Positions 44,084-52,981 of a stretch of 64,000 nt of DNA are shown in pieces. The notes beneath the pieces are model-generated. The model worked only from the letters and a program-made list of their open reading frames with translations. It was not told the DNA's origin and did not search any database. The DNA comes from JBCBKL01 sp963922565 (GTDB lineage Bacteria > Pseudomonadota > Alphaproteobacteria > Rhodobacterales > Rhodobacteraceae), in the NCBI GenBank assembly GCA_963922565.1, contig CAWUIQ010000003.1:1-64000 (forward strand), in the 5' to 3' direction. A program made the translations under genes and the position numbers. Each line of letters starts with the position of its first letter. Within the stretch, counting starts at the first letter, position 1.

Positions 44084-44615
44084 GCTGCGCAGGCGTAACT
44101 CTGCCCCTGAAAGCTGGCGTCGCGTCTTGCCGATCGGGCCAGGCTCCATCGCGGATCGCGCGATGGATCGATGAGTGAACCCAGTCTTCCGGGGTGGCGA
44201 CCAGCCCGTTTTGAAGAGGTGCGGCGTAGATCATCCGACGATGGATCTCATAGTCATCTGCATCGGAAAGATGGTGATCCCAGAACCTGCGCTGCCAGAT
44301 CCCCTTTTCCTTTTTTCGAACGGCAACCGGGTGCCGCTTGGTCGGTTCGGGCAAAGCACGCGAAAACAGGCTCTTTAGCATTCGCCAGCGTTTGGCGTAA
44401 TCAAGATCGCCTGCCGGAAGGGTCCAGATCGTGTGCAGAGTATTCGGCAGCACCACGATCTCGTCAATCTGAAAGGGAAAGCGGTCCATCGTCTGCCGCG
44501 TAACGCGGCGCAGCAGATCCACCTCTTCGACGAGCGCCGCGCTGTTCGGGTCGGCAAGGCGAACCGTGAAGAAAAAGGATCTGGCAGGTCGGGAATCATC
44601 AAAGGCACAGGTCAT
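44064..44615 (-). CDS. REP-associated tyrosine transposase-like protein, catalytic residues replaced
   Basis: The 183-residue protein has the TnpA-REP (Y1 HUH) architecture: SFFFTVRLAD near the start, VLPNTLHTIWTLP at the metal site, RWRMLKSLFSR, GIWQRRFWDHHLSDADDYEIHRR and GLVATPEDWVHSSIHR. In active relatives the metal site reads N/D-H-x-H; here it is N58-T59-L60-H61, so the first His is lost. The catalytic Tyr normally before the IHFNPV-like block is Met128, with a Tyr two residues later. It is intact as a frame, so it may be domesticated rather than a pseudogene. Confidence 0.82.
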   Translation of the reverse strand: MTCAFDDSRPARSFFFTVRLADPNSAALVEEVDLLRRVTRQTMDRFPFQIDEIVVLPNTLHTIWTLPAGDLDYAKRWRMLKSLFSRALPEPTKRHPVAVRKKEKGIWQRRFWDHHLSDADDYEIHRRMIYAAPLQNGLVATPEDWVHSSIHRAIRDGAWPDRQDATPAFRGRVTPAQPMLSLA

Positions 44616-44650
44616 ACCCTTGATCTATTGCCGGATTCGTTAATCCTCGG

Positions 44651-45406
44651 TTAGCTTACCTGCCCGCCCGCAATCTCGATGCACTGACCGTTGATGCTGC
44701 CCGAACCCGGACCGATAAGCCACGCCGCGGCCGCCGCAACCTCATCGACGTCGATCAGGCGCTTGTGCCGGTTAGAGCTGACCATCATCTGACGCGCCTC
44801 TTCTTCCTTGATGCCCATCCTCGCAGCGATACTTTCCTGGTTCCGAGTGACAATCGGAGTATCAACATAGCCGGGGCATAGCGCATTGAACGTGTAGGGC
44901 GTGCCAACATACTCCTCGGAGAAGGACCGAACTAAGCCGATCATCCCGTGCTTTGATGCAGAGTACGCCCCAGCACCAGGAAGCCCCCGCAGCCCCGCGA
45001 TGGATGCAACGCAGATCACCCGGCCCCAGTCGGTTTCTTTCATCGATGTCAGACATTCGCGAATCGTCAGGAAGGCCCCGTCCAGATTGGTCGCCATGAT
45101 GTTGCGCCAGAATTCGAGGCTGGTCTTATGCAGCGCCTTGCCCTCGGCGATCCCCGCATTGGGAACACAGATCTGAATTGGGCCCCGTGCCTCGACGGCC
45201 TTGGCGACGGTTTCGGTGATTTCGGCCTCGTTCCGAACGTCCATGGCCATCCCGGTCATCCTATCGCCAGCAACCTCGTCCAGAACGTCCTGCCGCCGAC
45301 CGGTGATCGTGACCTGCGCACCCTGTTCGGCCAGCATGCGCGCGATCCCAAGACCGATGCCGGTGCCACCACCCGTAACAAAAGCATGTTTTCCGCCAAG
45401 GCTCAT
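44651..45406 (-). CDS. SDR family oxidoreductase (3-hydroxybutyrate dehydrogenase-like)
   Basis: The 251-residue classical SDR has the cofactor loop VTGGGTGIGLGIARML, CVPNAGIAEG, the catalytic serine in VICVASIAGLRG, YSASKHGMIG and CPGYVDTPI. The C-terminal part (EEEARQMMVSSNRHKRLIDVDEVAAAAAWLIGPGSGSINGQ) resembles 3-hydroxybutyrate and 3-hydroxyacyl-CoA dehydrogenases. The exact substrate is not readable. It is transcribed alone, divergent from the metallo-beta-lactamase-fold gene. Confidence 0.87.
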   Translation of the reverse strand: MSLGGKHAFVTGGGTGIGLGIARMLAEQGAQVTITGRRQDVLDEVAGDRMTGMAMDVRNEAEITETVAKAVEARGPIQICVPNAGIAEGKALHKTSLEFWRNIMATNLDGAFLTIRECLTSMKETDWGRVICVASIAGLRGLPGAGAYSASKHGMIGLVRSFSEEYVGTPYTFNALCPGYVDTPIVTRNQESIAARMGIKEEEARQMMVSSNRHKRLIDVDEVAAAAAWLIGPGSGSINGQCIEIAGGQVS

Positions 45407-45509
45407 CTGCTCACTCCCTTTTCGTCGGATCCTGCTACCCGGACCAGATCAGTGCAACGCTTTACAATCGTATTCAACTAAATGAATGTGATGCAAAGGG
45501 AGCTTTGCA

Positions 45510-46454
45510 ATGCGATATTCAACACTCGGGTTCTTCTTCTCTGCCACCGCAGCCTGGGCCAGCGAAGACATACCGGATCAGTACCCCGCGTCCGAGCTGT
45601 ATTCAAAGCCCGTAGAGGTTATACCGAACGTCTTTAGCGCGATCGGTGCAACCGCGCCGCCCACCTATGAGAATGCAGGTCACAACAACAATCTTAGCTT
45701 TGTCGTCACCGATGAAGGGGTGGTCGTCGTAAATTCCGGGGCGTCGAGCCGGCTGGCCGAGGCCCTTCATCAAGAGATCAAGGCAGTCACCGATCAACCC
45801 GTCGTCTTGGTGATCAACGAAAACGGGCAGGGCCATGCGATGCTGGGTAACGGGTATTGGGCCGATCAGGGCGTCGATATCCTCGCCCATGTCGATGCGG
45901 TGACCGAGACGCAGGAGAACGGCGACTTTATCATTCAGCGCATGAGGGCCTACAACAAAGACCGGGCCGAAGGCAGCCGGGTCCACCACGCGAACCTGAC
46001 TTTCGAAGACCGGTATGACATCTCATTGGGCGGTGTTGAAATTCAGGTGCTGCATCTTGGGCCCGCACACGACCCCGGCGATCTGCAAGTCTGGATTCCG
46101 GAATGGTCCATCATGATGACCGGCGATCTGGCCTTTCATGAACGTATGTTGCCGATCTTCGAGCACACCTGCACGTCATGCTGGCTGGAGACATGGGAAA
46201 CAGCATTCGAACCCATGAACCCCACATACATCATCCCCGGTCACGGCCATCCGACAAACCTGGCACAGGTTCGGCGCTATACATACGACTACCTCATTGA
46301 TCTCAGAGAAAAGATTGGGGCCCATATTGAGGCCGGTGGTGATCTCGCCGACGCTTACTATGTGGATCAATCACAGTGGTCGCACCTTGATACGTTCGAA
46401 CAGCTCGCCACGCGCAACGCGGGCCGGGTTTTTGAGGAGATGGAATGGGAATGA
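45510..46454 (+). CDS. Exported metallo-beta-lactamase-fold protein with altered metal site
   Basis: The 314-residue protein starts with a signal peptide (MRYSTLGFFFSATAAWAS). The MBL fold is clear: LSFVVTDEGVVVVNSG, LHLGPAHDPGDLQVWIPE, SIMMTGDLAFHE and YIIPGHGHP. The first metal motif HxHxDH is replaced by NENGQGH (residues 103-109), so most of the usual ligands there are gone while the later His and Asp remain. It could bind one metal differently or be non-hydrolytic. It overlaps the following ICMT-like gene by ten bases. Confidence 0.85.
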   Translation: MRYSTLGFFFSATAAWASEDIPDQYPASELYSKPVEVIPNVFSAIGATAPPTYENAGHNNNLSFVVTDEGVVVVNSGASSRLAEALHQEIKAVTDQPVVLVINENGQGHAMLGNGYWADQGVDILAHVDAVTETQENGDFIIQRMRAYNKDRAEGSRVHHANLTFEDRYDISLGGVEIQVLHLGPAHDPGDLQVWIPEWSIMMTGDLAFHERMLPIFEHTCTSCWLETWETAFEPMNPTYIIPGHGHPTNLAQVRRYTYDYLIDLREKIGAHIEAGGDLADAYYVDQSQWSHLDTFEQLATRNAGRVFEEMEWE

Positions 46455-46909
46455 CGTGGCGCGAGGCGGTTGATACGCCGCCGGTCTGGCTGGTCGCCTT
46501 CATCGTGCTTGCGTGGCTGCAAGGCCGGTATTTCGATCTTGGCCTCAGTCTCGACTTTCCGGTCATCCAGCTTTTGGCCGGCCTTATGATCGGGGCTGGC
46601 CTTGTCCTCTTTGTTCTTGCGGTGCTTGAGTTCCGGAAACACAAGACCACGATTATCCCGCATCAGACACCAAACAGCCTGATCCAAACAGGCGTCTTCG
46701 CGCGATCCCGCAACCCGATCTATCTAGGCGACGCGCTGATACTTGGCGGCCTGATCCTGCGTTTCGACGCCGTTCTGTCGCTTATCCTGCTGCCGGTCTT
46801 TGTTTGGTTGATCGAGAAACGATTCATCATCCCCGAAGAAAATCGGATGCGGCGAGAATTTCGGGCCGAGTTCGCTCGATACGAACAAAAAGTGCGCCGG
46901 TGGCTCTGA
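46445..46909 (+). CDS. Isoprenylcysteine carboxyl methyltransferase-like membrane protein
   Basis: The 154-residue protein has four or five hydrophobic segments and the ICMT/PEMT-type motif in its C-terminal half (GVFARSRNPIYLGDALILGGLIL and EENRMRREFRAEFARYEQKVRRWL), in which RNP and E-E residues bind SAM. Bacterial members methylate unknown lipophilic substrates. The start lies within the end of the MBL gene, so the two are probably coupled. Confidence 0.88.
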   Translation: MGMTWREAVDTPPVWLVAFIVLAWLQGRYFDLGLSLDFPVIQLLAGLMIGAGLVLFVLAVLEFRKHKTTIIPHQTPNSLIQTGVFARSRNPIYLGDALILGGLILRFDAVLSLILLPVFVWLIEKRFIIPEENRMRREFRAEFARYEQKVRRWL

Positions 46910-47034
46910 TTCTTTTCCAATCTTTCGCGTGTGACGTAGCGGGCCAACTTGTAACTGTTGCAGTGCAGCGTTAGTGGACAACGATGTAATGAGGTCCATT
47001 TTGCCGGATTGGAACGAGAACTGGGAGCGGATCG

Positions 47035-48612
47035 TTGAAGATCGGAACACCTAAAGAGACATTCGAGGGCGAAGCGCGCGTGGCCATGACGCCGGAAAGT
47101 GCGCTGCAGCTTCAGAAGCTCGGTCATGAATGCGTTATCGAGTCTGGGGCCGGTGTTGCCGCCGGATTCTCTGACAAGGCCTATGCCGATGCTGGCGTAG
47201 AGGTCGCCAAGACGGCGGCGGCGCTTTGGAAATCTGCCGACGTGGTCGCCAAGGTACGCCCACCCAACTCGACCGAAATGAAGAGGTTGCGCGACGGCCA
47301 GACCCTCATTTCGTTCTTCTATCCGGCTGCGAACGAAGAATTGATGGCCAAAGCGGCCGAGGCCGGCTCGACCGTCATCGCGATGGATATGGTGCCGCGG
47401 ATCAGCCGCGCGCAAAAGATGGATGCGCTGTCATCCATGGCAAACATCGCGGGCTATCGCGCGGTGATCGAAGCGGGCAACAATTTTGGCCGTTTCTTCA
47501 CGGGCCAGGTGACGGCTGCCGGCAAGGTGCCCCCTGCAAAGGTTCTCGTCATCGGCGCCGGCGTCGCAGGTCTGGCCGCAATCGGGACATCCACGTCGCT
47601 CGGCGCGATAACCTATGCCTTCGACGTCCGCCCTGAAGTGGCCGAACAGATCGAATCGATGGGTGCCGAGTTTGTCTTCCTCGAATTCGAACAGACGCAA
47701 GACAGTGCAGCCACCGGAGGGTACGCTGCTCCGTCGAGCCCCGAGTTCCGCGAAAAGCAGCTCGAAAAATTCCGCGATATGGCGCCGGATATCGACATCG
47801 TCATTTGCACGGCATTGATCCCCAACCGGGACGCGCCCGTGCTCTGGACCAAAGACATGGTCGAGATGATGAAGCCGGGATCGGTCATCGTTGACCTCGC
47901 AGCCGAGCGGGGCGGCAATTGTGAGCTGACCGTGCCGGATGAGAAAATCGTCAGCGACAACGGCGTGACGATCGTGGGATATACCGACTTCCCCAGCCGA
48001 ATGGCGGCACAATCATCCAGCCTTTATGCGACGAACATCCGGCATATGCTGACGGATCTGACGCCTGAAAAAGACGGCGTGATCAACCAGAACATGGAAG
48101 ACGACGTCATTCGCGGCGCGACGGTTACCCATAGCGGTGAGGTCACGTATCCACCACCGCCGCCCAAAGTGGCGGCCATCGCTGCGGCCCCGAAGAAAGA
48201 ACCGATCAAGGAACTGACGCCCGAAGAGAAAAAGGCGCAGGAACTGGCTGCTTTCAAAGAGCAGACGCGCAGCCAGGTCACCCTGCTGGCTATCGGCGCG
48301 GCCCTGATCCTGGGTGTCGGCGCGATCCCGGGTATGCCGGCCAGCTTTATGCAGCATTTCATCGTGTTCGTCCTGAGCGTCTTTATCGGCTTCCAGGTCA
48401 TCTGGAATGTCAGCCACTCGCTTCACACGCCGCTTATGGCCGTGACGAACGCCATTTCGTCCATCATCATCCTTGGCGCACTGATCCAGATCGGGTCGAG
48501 CAATCCGCTCATCATATTACTTGCCGCCCTCGGGGTCTTTATGGCCGCGATCAACATTTTCGGCGGGTTCCTCGTGACACGGCGCATGCTCGCCATGTTC
48601 CAGAAGTCGTAA
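47035..48612 (+). CDS. pntA: NAD(P) transhydrogenase alpha subunit, fused form
   Basis: PntA with PntB couples hydride transfer from NADH to NADP+ to proton movement across the membrane. The 525 residues combine the soluble NAD-binding domain I (KIGTPKETFEGEARVAMTPES, VIGAGVAGLAAIGTSTSLGA) with C-terminal membrane helices (about 425-520). The 5-prime end has a TTG start after a GGGAG site; no ATG or GTG fits. Some alphaproteobacteria split this into two genes; here it is one. Confidence 0.95.
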   Translation: MKIGTPKETFEGEARVAMTPESALQLQKLGHECVIESGAGVAAGFSDKAYADAGVEVAKTAAALWKSADVVAKVRPPNSTEMKRLRDGQTLISFFYPAANEELMAKAAEAGSTVIAMDMVPRISRAQKMDALSSMANIAGYRAVIEAGNNFGRFFTGQVTAAGKVPPAKVLVIGAGVAGLAAIGTSTSLGAITYAFDVRPEVAEQIESMGAEFVFLEFEQTQDSAATGGYAAPSSPEFREKQLEKFRDMAPDIDIVICTALIPNRDAPVLWTKDMVEMMKPGSVIVDLAAERGGNCELTVPDEKIVSDNGVTIVGYTDFPSRMAAQSSSLYATNIRHMLTDLTPEKDGVINQNMEDDVIRGATVTHSGEVTYPPPPPKVAAIAAAPKKEPIKELTPEEKKAQELAAFKEQTRSQVTLLAIGAALILGVGAIPGMPASFMQHFIVFVLSVFIGFQVIWNVSHSLHTPLMAVTNAISSIIILGALIQIGSSNPLIILLAALGVFMAAINIFGGFLVTRRMLAMFQKS

Positions 48613-48624
48613 GGAGAAGAGGAC

Positions 48625-50142
48625 ATGGAATTCGGCTTTACGATTGCAGCCTATGTGGTTGCGGCTGTGCTCTTTATCCTCTCGCTTGGGGGGCTTTCGG
48701 GGCAGGAGAGCGCAAAACGCGCCGTATGGTACGGCATCGCCGGCATGGCGGTGGCAGTTCTGGCCACGCTGTTTGGCCCGGGTTCGGGCCTGTGGCTGGC
48801 GTCCCTGATCCTGATCGCTGGTGGCGCCGCAGTCGGCTATCAGCTTGCGACGCGGGTCCAGATGACTCAGATGCCCGAACTGGTCGCGATCATGCACTCT
48901 TTGGTGGGTCTCGCAGCAGTCTTTGTGGGCTTCAACGCTGACCTCATGATCAACACCGTTTCGGCGCTCTATGCTGAGAACGGCGGTGTGCTCGGTGCCG
49001 TAGGCGAGGACGGTCTGACAGCGATTGGCTTGCCAAAAGACGTGCATGGAACGCTGTCTGCATTTGGCCAGCTCGTGGCCAAGAAGACCGGTATCGAAAT
49101 CGGGATCCTGCGGATCGAGCTGGCGCTTGGCATTTGGATCGGTGCTGTGACCTTTACCGGATCGGTGGTCGCCTACGGCAAGCTTTCCGGCGATGCAAGC
49201 CTCTTGCCCTTCAAGATCGACACCTCGGCCAAGCAACTGCCGGGTGGGCATATCCTGAACGCGGCGGCCGCGGCGTTGTCGCTGATCCTGCTGATCATGT
49301 ACCTGTCGGGTTCGGGGTCGTGGACACTCGTGCTGCTGTCACTGGCTGCATTCTTTATCGGCTATCACCTGATCATGGGCATCGGCGGCGCGGACATGCC
49401 CGTCGTTGTCTCGATGCTGAACAGCTATTCCGGCTGGGCCGCGGCGGCGATCGGCTTCTCGCTGGGCAACGACCTGTTGATCGTGGTCGGTGCGCTGGTC
49501 GGGTCGTCGGGTGCGATCCTGTCCTACATCATGTGCAAGGCCATGAACCGTTCGTTCATCAGCGTGATCCTCGGCGGATTTGGTGGCGCGGCTGGCCCTC
49601 AAATGGAAGTCGATGGTGAACAGGTCGCGATCGAGGCAGACGGTGTTGCCGCTGCCCTTACTGACGCAGACAGCGTGGTCATCGTGCCGGGGTACGGCAT
49701 GGCGGTCGCCCAGGCCCAGCAAAGCGTTTCGGAACTGGTGCGCAAGCTGCGGGCGCAGGGCAAAGAGGTCCGCTTTGCGATCCACCCCGTCGCCGGGCGT
49801 CTGCCGGGGCATATGAACGTGCTGCTGGCCGAGGCAAAGGTCCCTTACGACATCGTGCTGGAGATGGACGAGATCAACGACGACTTCCCGAGCACCGACG
49901 TCGCTATCGTCATCGGATCGAACGACATCGTGAATCCGGCGGCGCAGGATGATCCGAACTCACCGATTGCTGGCATGCCGGTTCTGGAAGTGTGGAAGGC
50001 AAAGCAGGTCTTTGTCTCAAAACGCGGTCAGGGTACCGGCTATTCGGGTATCGAGAACCCGCTGTTCTTCAAGGAAAACACGCGGATGTTCTATGGCGAC
50101 GCCAAGGCTTCGCTCGACAAGCTGCTGCCGATGATCGACTGA
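48625..50142 (+). CDS. pntB: NAD(P) transhydrogenase beta subunit
   Basis: The 505-residue subunit carries nine or so membrane helices in its N-terminal two-thirds and the NADP-binding domain III at the end (VVIVPGYGMAVAQAQQSVSELV, HPVAGRLPGHMNVLLAEA, IGSNDIVNPAAQDDPNSPIAGMPVLEVWKA). It is somewhat longer than enterobacterial PntB (462). It starts 12 bases after pntA with an AAGGAG site, and ends at a strong terminator. Confidence 0.96.
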   Translation: MEFGFTIAAYVVAAVLFILSLGGLSGQESAKRAVWYGIAGMAVAVLATLFGPGSGLWLASLILIAGGAAVGYQLATRVQMTQMPELVAIMHSLVGLAAVFVGFNADLMINTVSALYAENGGVLGAVGEDGLTAIGLPKDVHGTLSAFGQLVAKKTGIEIGILRIELALGIWIGAVTFTGSVVAYGKLSGDASLLPFKIDTSAKQLPGGHILNAAAAALSLILLIMYLSGSGSWTLVLLSLAAFFIGYHLIMGIGGADMPVVVSMLNSYSGWAAAAIGFSLGNDLLIVVGALVGSSGAILSYIMCKAMNRSFISVILGGFGGAAGPQMEVDGEQVAIEADGVAAALTDADSVVIVPGYGMAVAQAQQSVSELVRKLRAQGKEVRFAIHPVAGRLPGHMNVLLAEAKVPYDIVLEMDEINDDFPSTDVAIVIGSNDIVNPAAQDDPNSPIAGMPVLEVWKAKQVFVSKRGQGTGYSGIENPLFFKENTRMFYGDAKASLDKLLPMID

Positions 50143-50169
50143 CCAAACCGGTCGGAAAGCTAGAGTATT

Positions 50170-50200
50170 GAGGCGGGCACTGGCCCGCCTCTTTCGTTTG
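50170..50200 (+). terminator. Intrinsic terminator of pntAB
   Basis: A perfect nine-base-pair stem (GAGGCGGGC with GCCCGCCTC) closes a four-base loop and is followed by TTTCGTTT. It lies between pntB and the convergent cyclase gene and may also serve the latter weakly. Confidence 0.85.
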
Positions 50201-50206
50201 CACCGC

Positions 50207-51139
50207 TCAGTACAAGGCCACTGGGTTGATCATCGCTTGGACAGTCCCGCGGATACGCGGCTGGCCCAGCACGAACATGAACTCATAGACACCCTCGCGC
50301 ACCAGCGGGCCGGTATCCATGGTTTCAAGAATGTAAATGCCTTCGTCCTTCAGAAAGATGACGTGGCCGTAAAACACCTTGTCGTCCTCGGGTGCGGGTA
50401 TGGGCTCCAACCCCCACGTGTCCGCACCAACCGCCATTGGATCAAGGGAGGCAATGTAGGCCGCCCCCTCATTATTGAGGCCGGGCTCACCCGAAACCCA
50501 GGCCTGAGGGTCACTCTCAAGCATCGTTTCCGTCCAACCCGTGTGGAACAGGATGATATCGCCTTCGCCAATCGCCGTTCCCTGCGCCTCGGCAACCGCT
50601 TTGATCTCGGCCTCGCCAAAATGCTCGCCAGCGGCTAGCGCATCCTTGTCACCTGTCATGTCCAGGATGACAGCGCGACCCACCAATGGTGGCACGGCGT
50701 GGGTGCCCAGCTTGGTCAGACCAGTGATCGCGCTGATCTCTTTCTCATCTATACAATTGTAGTAAAGACCGCCCTCACCCAGATGCCCAAGACCATCAAG
50801 CTGTGATCCGATCCCAATCCAGGTCTGAAGCAGGTCATCGTTGTAATTTCCCTCATAGCCAAAGGCGCTCAGCTTTTGGCCACCCTGTTGATTGGGCTGA
50901 ACCACCTGCAGGCTGAGCGAACGGGGCGGAAAGGCAGGGGTCTCCGGACCGATGACAATACCCAGAGGATGGGACTTGCCCTGCTTGATCAGTTTCGTCG
51001 CGGCAAGTGTCCTCTCAGGCGTTATCAGATTTGCAGACCCGATCTGATCATCAGCACCCCATTTGGATTGGGTGCAATTCGCAAGGGCCATACCAGCTGA
51101 AAAAATGCCAAAAACACCGGCTAGAAGAAATGCTTTCAT
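50207..51139 (-). CDS. Exported cyclase-family (PF04199) protein with variant metal motif
   Basis: The 310-residue protein starts with a signal peptide (MKAFLLAGVFGIFSAGMALA). The body matches the cyclase/kynurenine-formamidase fold: WGADDQIGSANLITPERTL, GRAVILDMTG, GEGDIILFHTGWTE. The motif usually reading HxGTHxDxPxH is IGIGSQLDGLGH here (about 108-119): the Asp115 and His119 remain, but Thr-His is Ser-Gln. Related subgroups with a similar change exist, and their function is uncertain. It is alone on the minus strand. Confidence 0.83.
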   Translation of the reverse strand: MKAFLLAGVFGIFSAGMALANCTQSKWGADDQIGSANLITPERTLAATKLIKQGKSHPLGIVIGPETPAFPPRSLSLQVVQPNQQGGQKLSAFGYEGNYNDDLLQTWIGIGSQLDGLGHLGEGGLYYNCIDEKEISAITGLTKLGTHAVPPLVGRAVILDMTGDKDALAAGEHFGEAEIKAVAEAQGTAIGEGDIILFHTGWTETMLESDPQAWVSGEPGLNNEGAAYIASLDPMAVGADTWGLEPIPAPEDDKVFYGHVIFLKDEGIYILETMDTGPLVREGVYEFMFVLGQPRIRGTVQAMINPVALY

Positions 51140-51192
51140 AATGTCCTCCCTCAGACGCGATTCCGGCGCGTCAATCAGAACACTATCATAGG

Positions 51193-52134
51193 TTATGCTT
51201 TGGGGTCCGAGACCGAGCGTGCTTTTGCGCGTTCCAGCCCCAACCGCTGTTCACGCCAAAGAATGATCACACCGCCGGCCACGACAAGGCTGGCGCCAAT
51301 GCCCATTGTCCATGTCGGCACCTCGGCAAAAAACATGTACCCGATCAGGCTGGCGAAGATCAGCGAGGAATAATCGAAAGGGGCAAGCATCGACGCCGCG
51401 CCATATCGAAAGCTCGATGTGATCAGGATCTGGGCGACGCCCCCCATCAATCCGGCGGTCACGAGATAGATGGCCGCCCGGGTCTCGGGGATGACCCAGC
51501 CGAACGGAACCGTCAGCAACGAAAGCAGGGTTGCCGTTATCGAAAAATAAAAGACGATGGCCGCCGTGTGCTCGGTCTTGACCAGCTGCCGAACGTGGAT
51601 CTGCACAACCGACCGAAGGATCGACGCAGTCAGGACCATCAAGGCCCCAAGGGACGCGGCCTGCGTGATCTCGTCGGCCTCTATCGTCAATCGGGGCCAG
51701 ACTACGATTGAGACGCCGATCAGACCCAGACCAACCGCTGTGAGCCGAAAGACACGGATTGTCTCGCCCAGAAAAACGGCTGCAAAGAGAACGGTAAAAA
51801 TCGGCGTCGCAAAGCCGATCGCAGTGACTTCGGGCAAGGGCAGCAAACCAAGACCGGCGAATGTCAGCGCCATGGCAGACGTTCCAAACAGCCCGCGCCA
51901 GACATGGCCCATCAGATTTTGCGGCACGAGCGCCTCACGCAGTTCTCCGCGCAACGTGATCCATGCCAAAATGACCGGCAAGGCAAAGAGGGACCGGAAG
52001 AAGACCGCCTGACCCGGGGGCACGGTTTCAGTCGCTGCTTTGACGAAACCCGCCATAGAGACAAAAAGCAGGACCGCCGTCAGCTTCAGCCCAATGGCGA
52101 GGGCCGGCTTGTTGTGCGTCTGCGGGCGATCCAT
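51193..52134 (-). CDS. DMT-superfamily (EamA) transporter
   Basis: The 313-residue protein has ten hydrophobic segments in two EamA repeats, of the drug/metabolite transporter type. FVKAATETVPPGQAVFFRSLFALP opens the first repeat and LPLPEVTAIGFATPIFTVLFAAVFLGE ends it; the second contains YGAASMLAPFDYSSLIFASLIGYMFFAEVPTWTMGIGASLVVAGGVIILWREQR. Substrates of such exporters are not predictable. It lies 39 bases downstream of the ion-channel gene on the same strand. Confidence 0.9.
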   Translation of the reverse strand: MDRPQTHNKPALAIGLKLTAVLLFVSMAGFVKAATETVPPGQAVFFRSLFALPVILAWITLRGELREALVPQNLMGHVWRGLFGTSAMALTFAGLGLLPLPEVTAIGFATPIFTVLFAAVFLGETIRVFRLTAVGLGLIGVSIVVWPRLTIEADEITQAASLGALMVLTASILRSVVQIHVRQLVKTEHTAAIVFYFSITATLLSLLTVPFGWVIPETRAAIYLVTAGLMGGVAQILITSSFRYGAASMLAPFDYSSLIFASLIGYMFFAEVPTWTMGIGASLVVAGGVIILWREQRLGLERAKARSVSDPKA

Positions 52135-52173
52135 GCAGCACCCATGACCCCGCGACCGCAGATTGGCAATGGG

Positions 52174-52959
52174 TCAGCCGCGCTTTGTCGAATTCTCGCG
52201 CAAACGCTCTTCGATGGCCTCCAAGCGTCTGAGAACCTCGTCGCGATAGGTATCCGTTGCTGCGTTGGACTCCTCCGCGTGGGCATCCTGCATGGAATTC
52301 ACGATCAGACCGACCAGAAGGTTCACCACGGCAAAGGTCGTGACCATGATAAAAGGCACAAAAAAGACCCATGCGTAGGGATAGACATCCATGACCGGCC
52401 GTACGATGCCCATCGACCATGACTCCAACGTCATGATCTGAAAGAGCGTATAGGCCGAAAGCCCCAGATCGCCGAACCATTCCGGAAAGGACGAGGCAAA
52501 GAGTTTGGTGGCGACCACGGCACCGATATAGAAGATGATCGCCATCAACAGAAAGACGCTGCCCATGCCCGGCAGGGCGGTCACGAACCCCTCGACGACG
52601 CGGCGCAAACGCGGGGCAGCAGATATCACTCGCAGGACCCGCAAGATCCGCAACGCGCGGAGGACCGATAGACCGCCAGCCGAAGGAACCAGCGCGATCC
52701 CGACGATCAGGAAATCAAAGATATTCCAACCGCTGCGAAAAAATCCAAACCCACGAGCGATCAATTTCAGCACGATCTCGACCACAAAGATCAAGAGGCA
52801 GATCCGGTCGAGGGTCAGGATCAGTGGCCCGAACTCCGCCATCACCGTCTCGGATGTTTCGAGCCCCAGAACGATCGCGTTCAGGATGATGACGCCCACG
52901 ATCGTGTTCGAAACGCTTGGCAGGTTCAGCCAATCGTCAAGAGACTTCCGAAACTCCAT
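52174..52959 (-). CDS. Voltage-gated sodium channel of the BacNav/NaChBac family
   Basis: The 261-residue six-helix subunit would assemble as a tetramer. The S4 voltage sensor carries four regularly spaced arginines (VLRALRILRVLRVI; Arg about 101, 104, 107, 110). The pore has the selectivity filter TLESWSM (about 177-183), the same filter as the crystallised Arcobacter NavAb. A C-terminal coiled coil follows (DEVLRRLEAIEERLREN). I use the ATG at 52959, after GAGG, rather than an upstream TTG. In marine bacteria such channels are linked with motility or pH response; the role here is inferred. Confidence 0.9.
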   Translation of the reverse strand: MEFRKSLDDWLNLPSVSNTIVGVIILNAIVLGLETSETVMAEFGPLILTLDRICLLIFVVEIVLKLIARGFGFFRSGWNIFDFLIVGIALVPSAGGLSVLRALRILRVLRVISAAPRLRRVVEGFVTALPGMGSVFLLMAIIFYIGAVVATKLFASSFPEWFGDLGLSAYTLFQIMTLESWSMGIVRPVMDVYPYAWVFFVPFIMVTTFAVVNLLVGLIVNSMQDAHAEESNAATDTYRDEVLRRLEAIEERLRENSTKRG

Positions 52960-52981
52960 TCGTACCTCGTTTTCCAAATTC

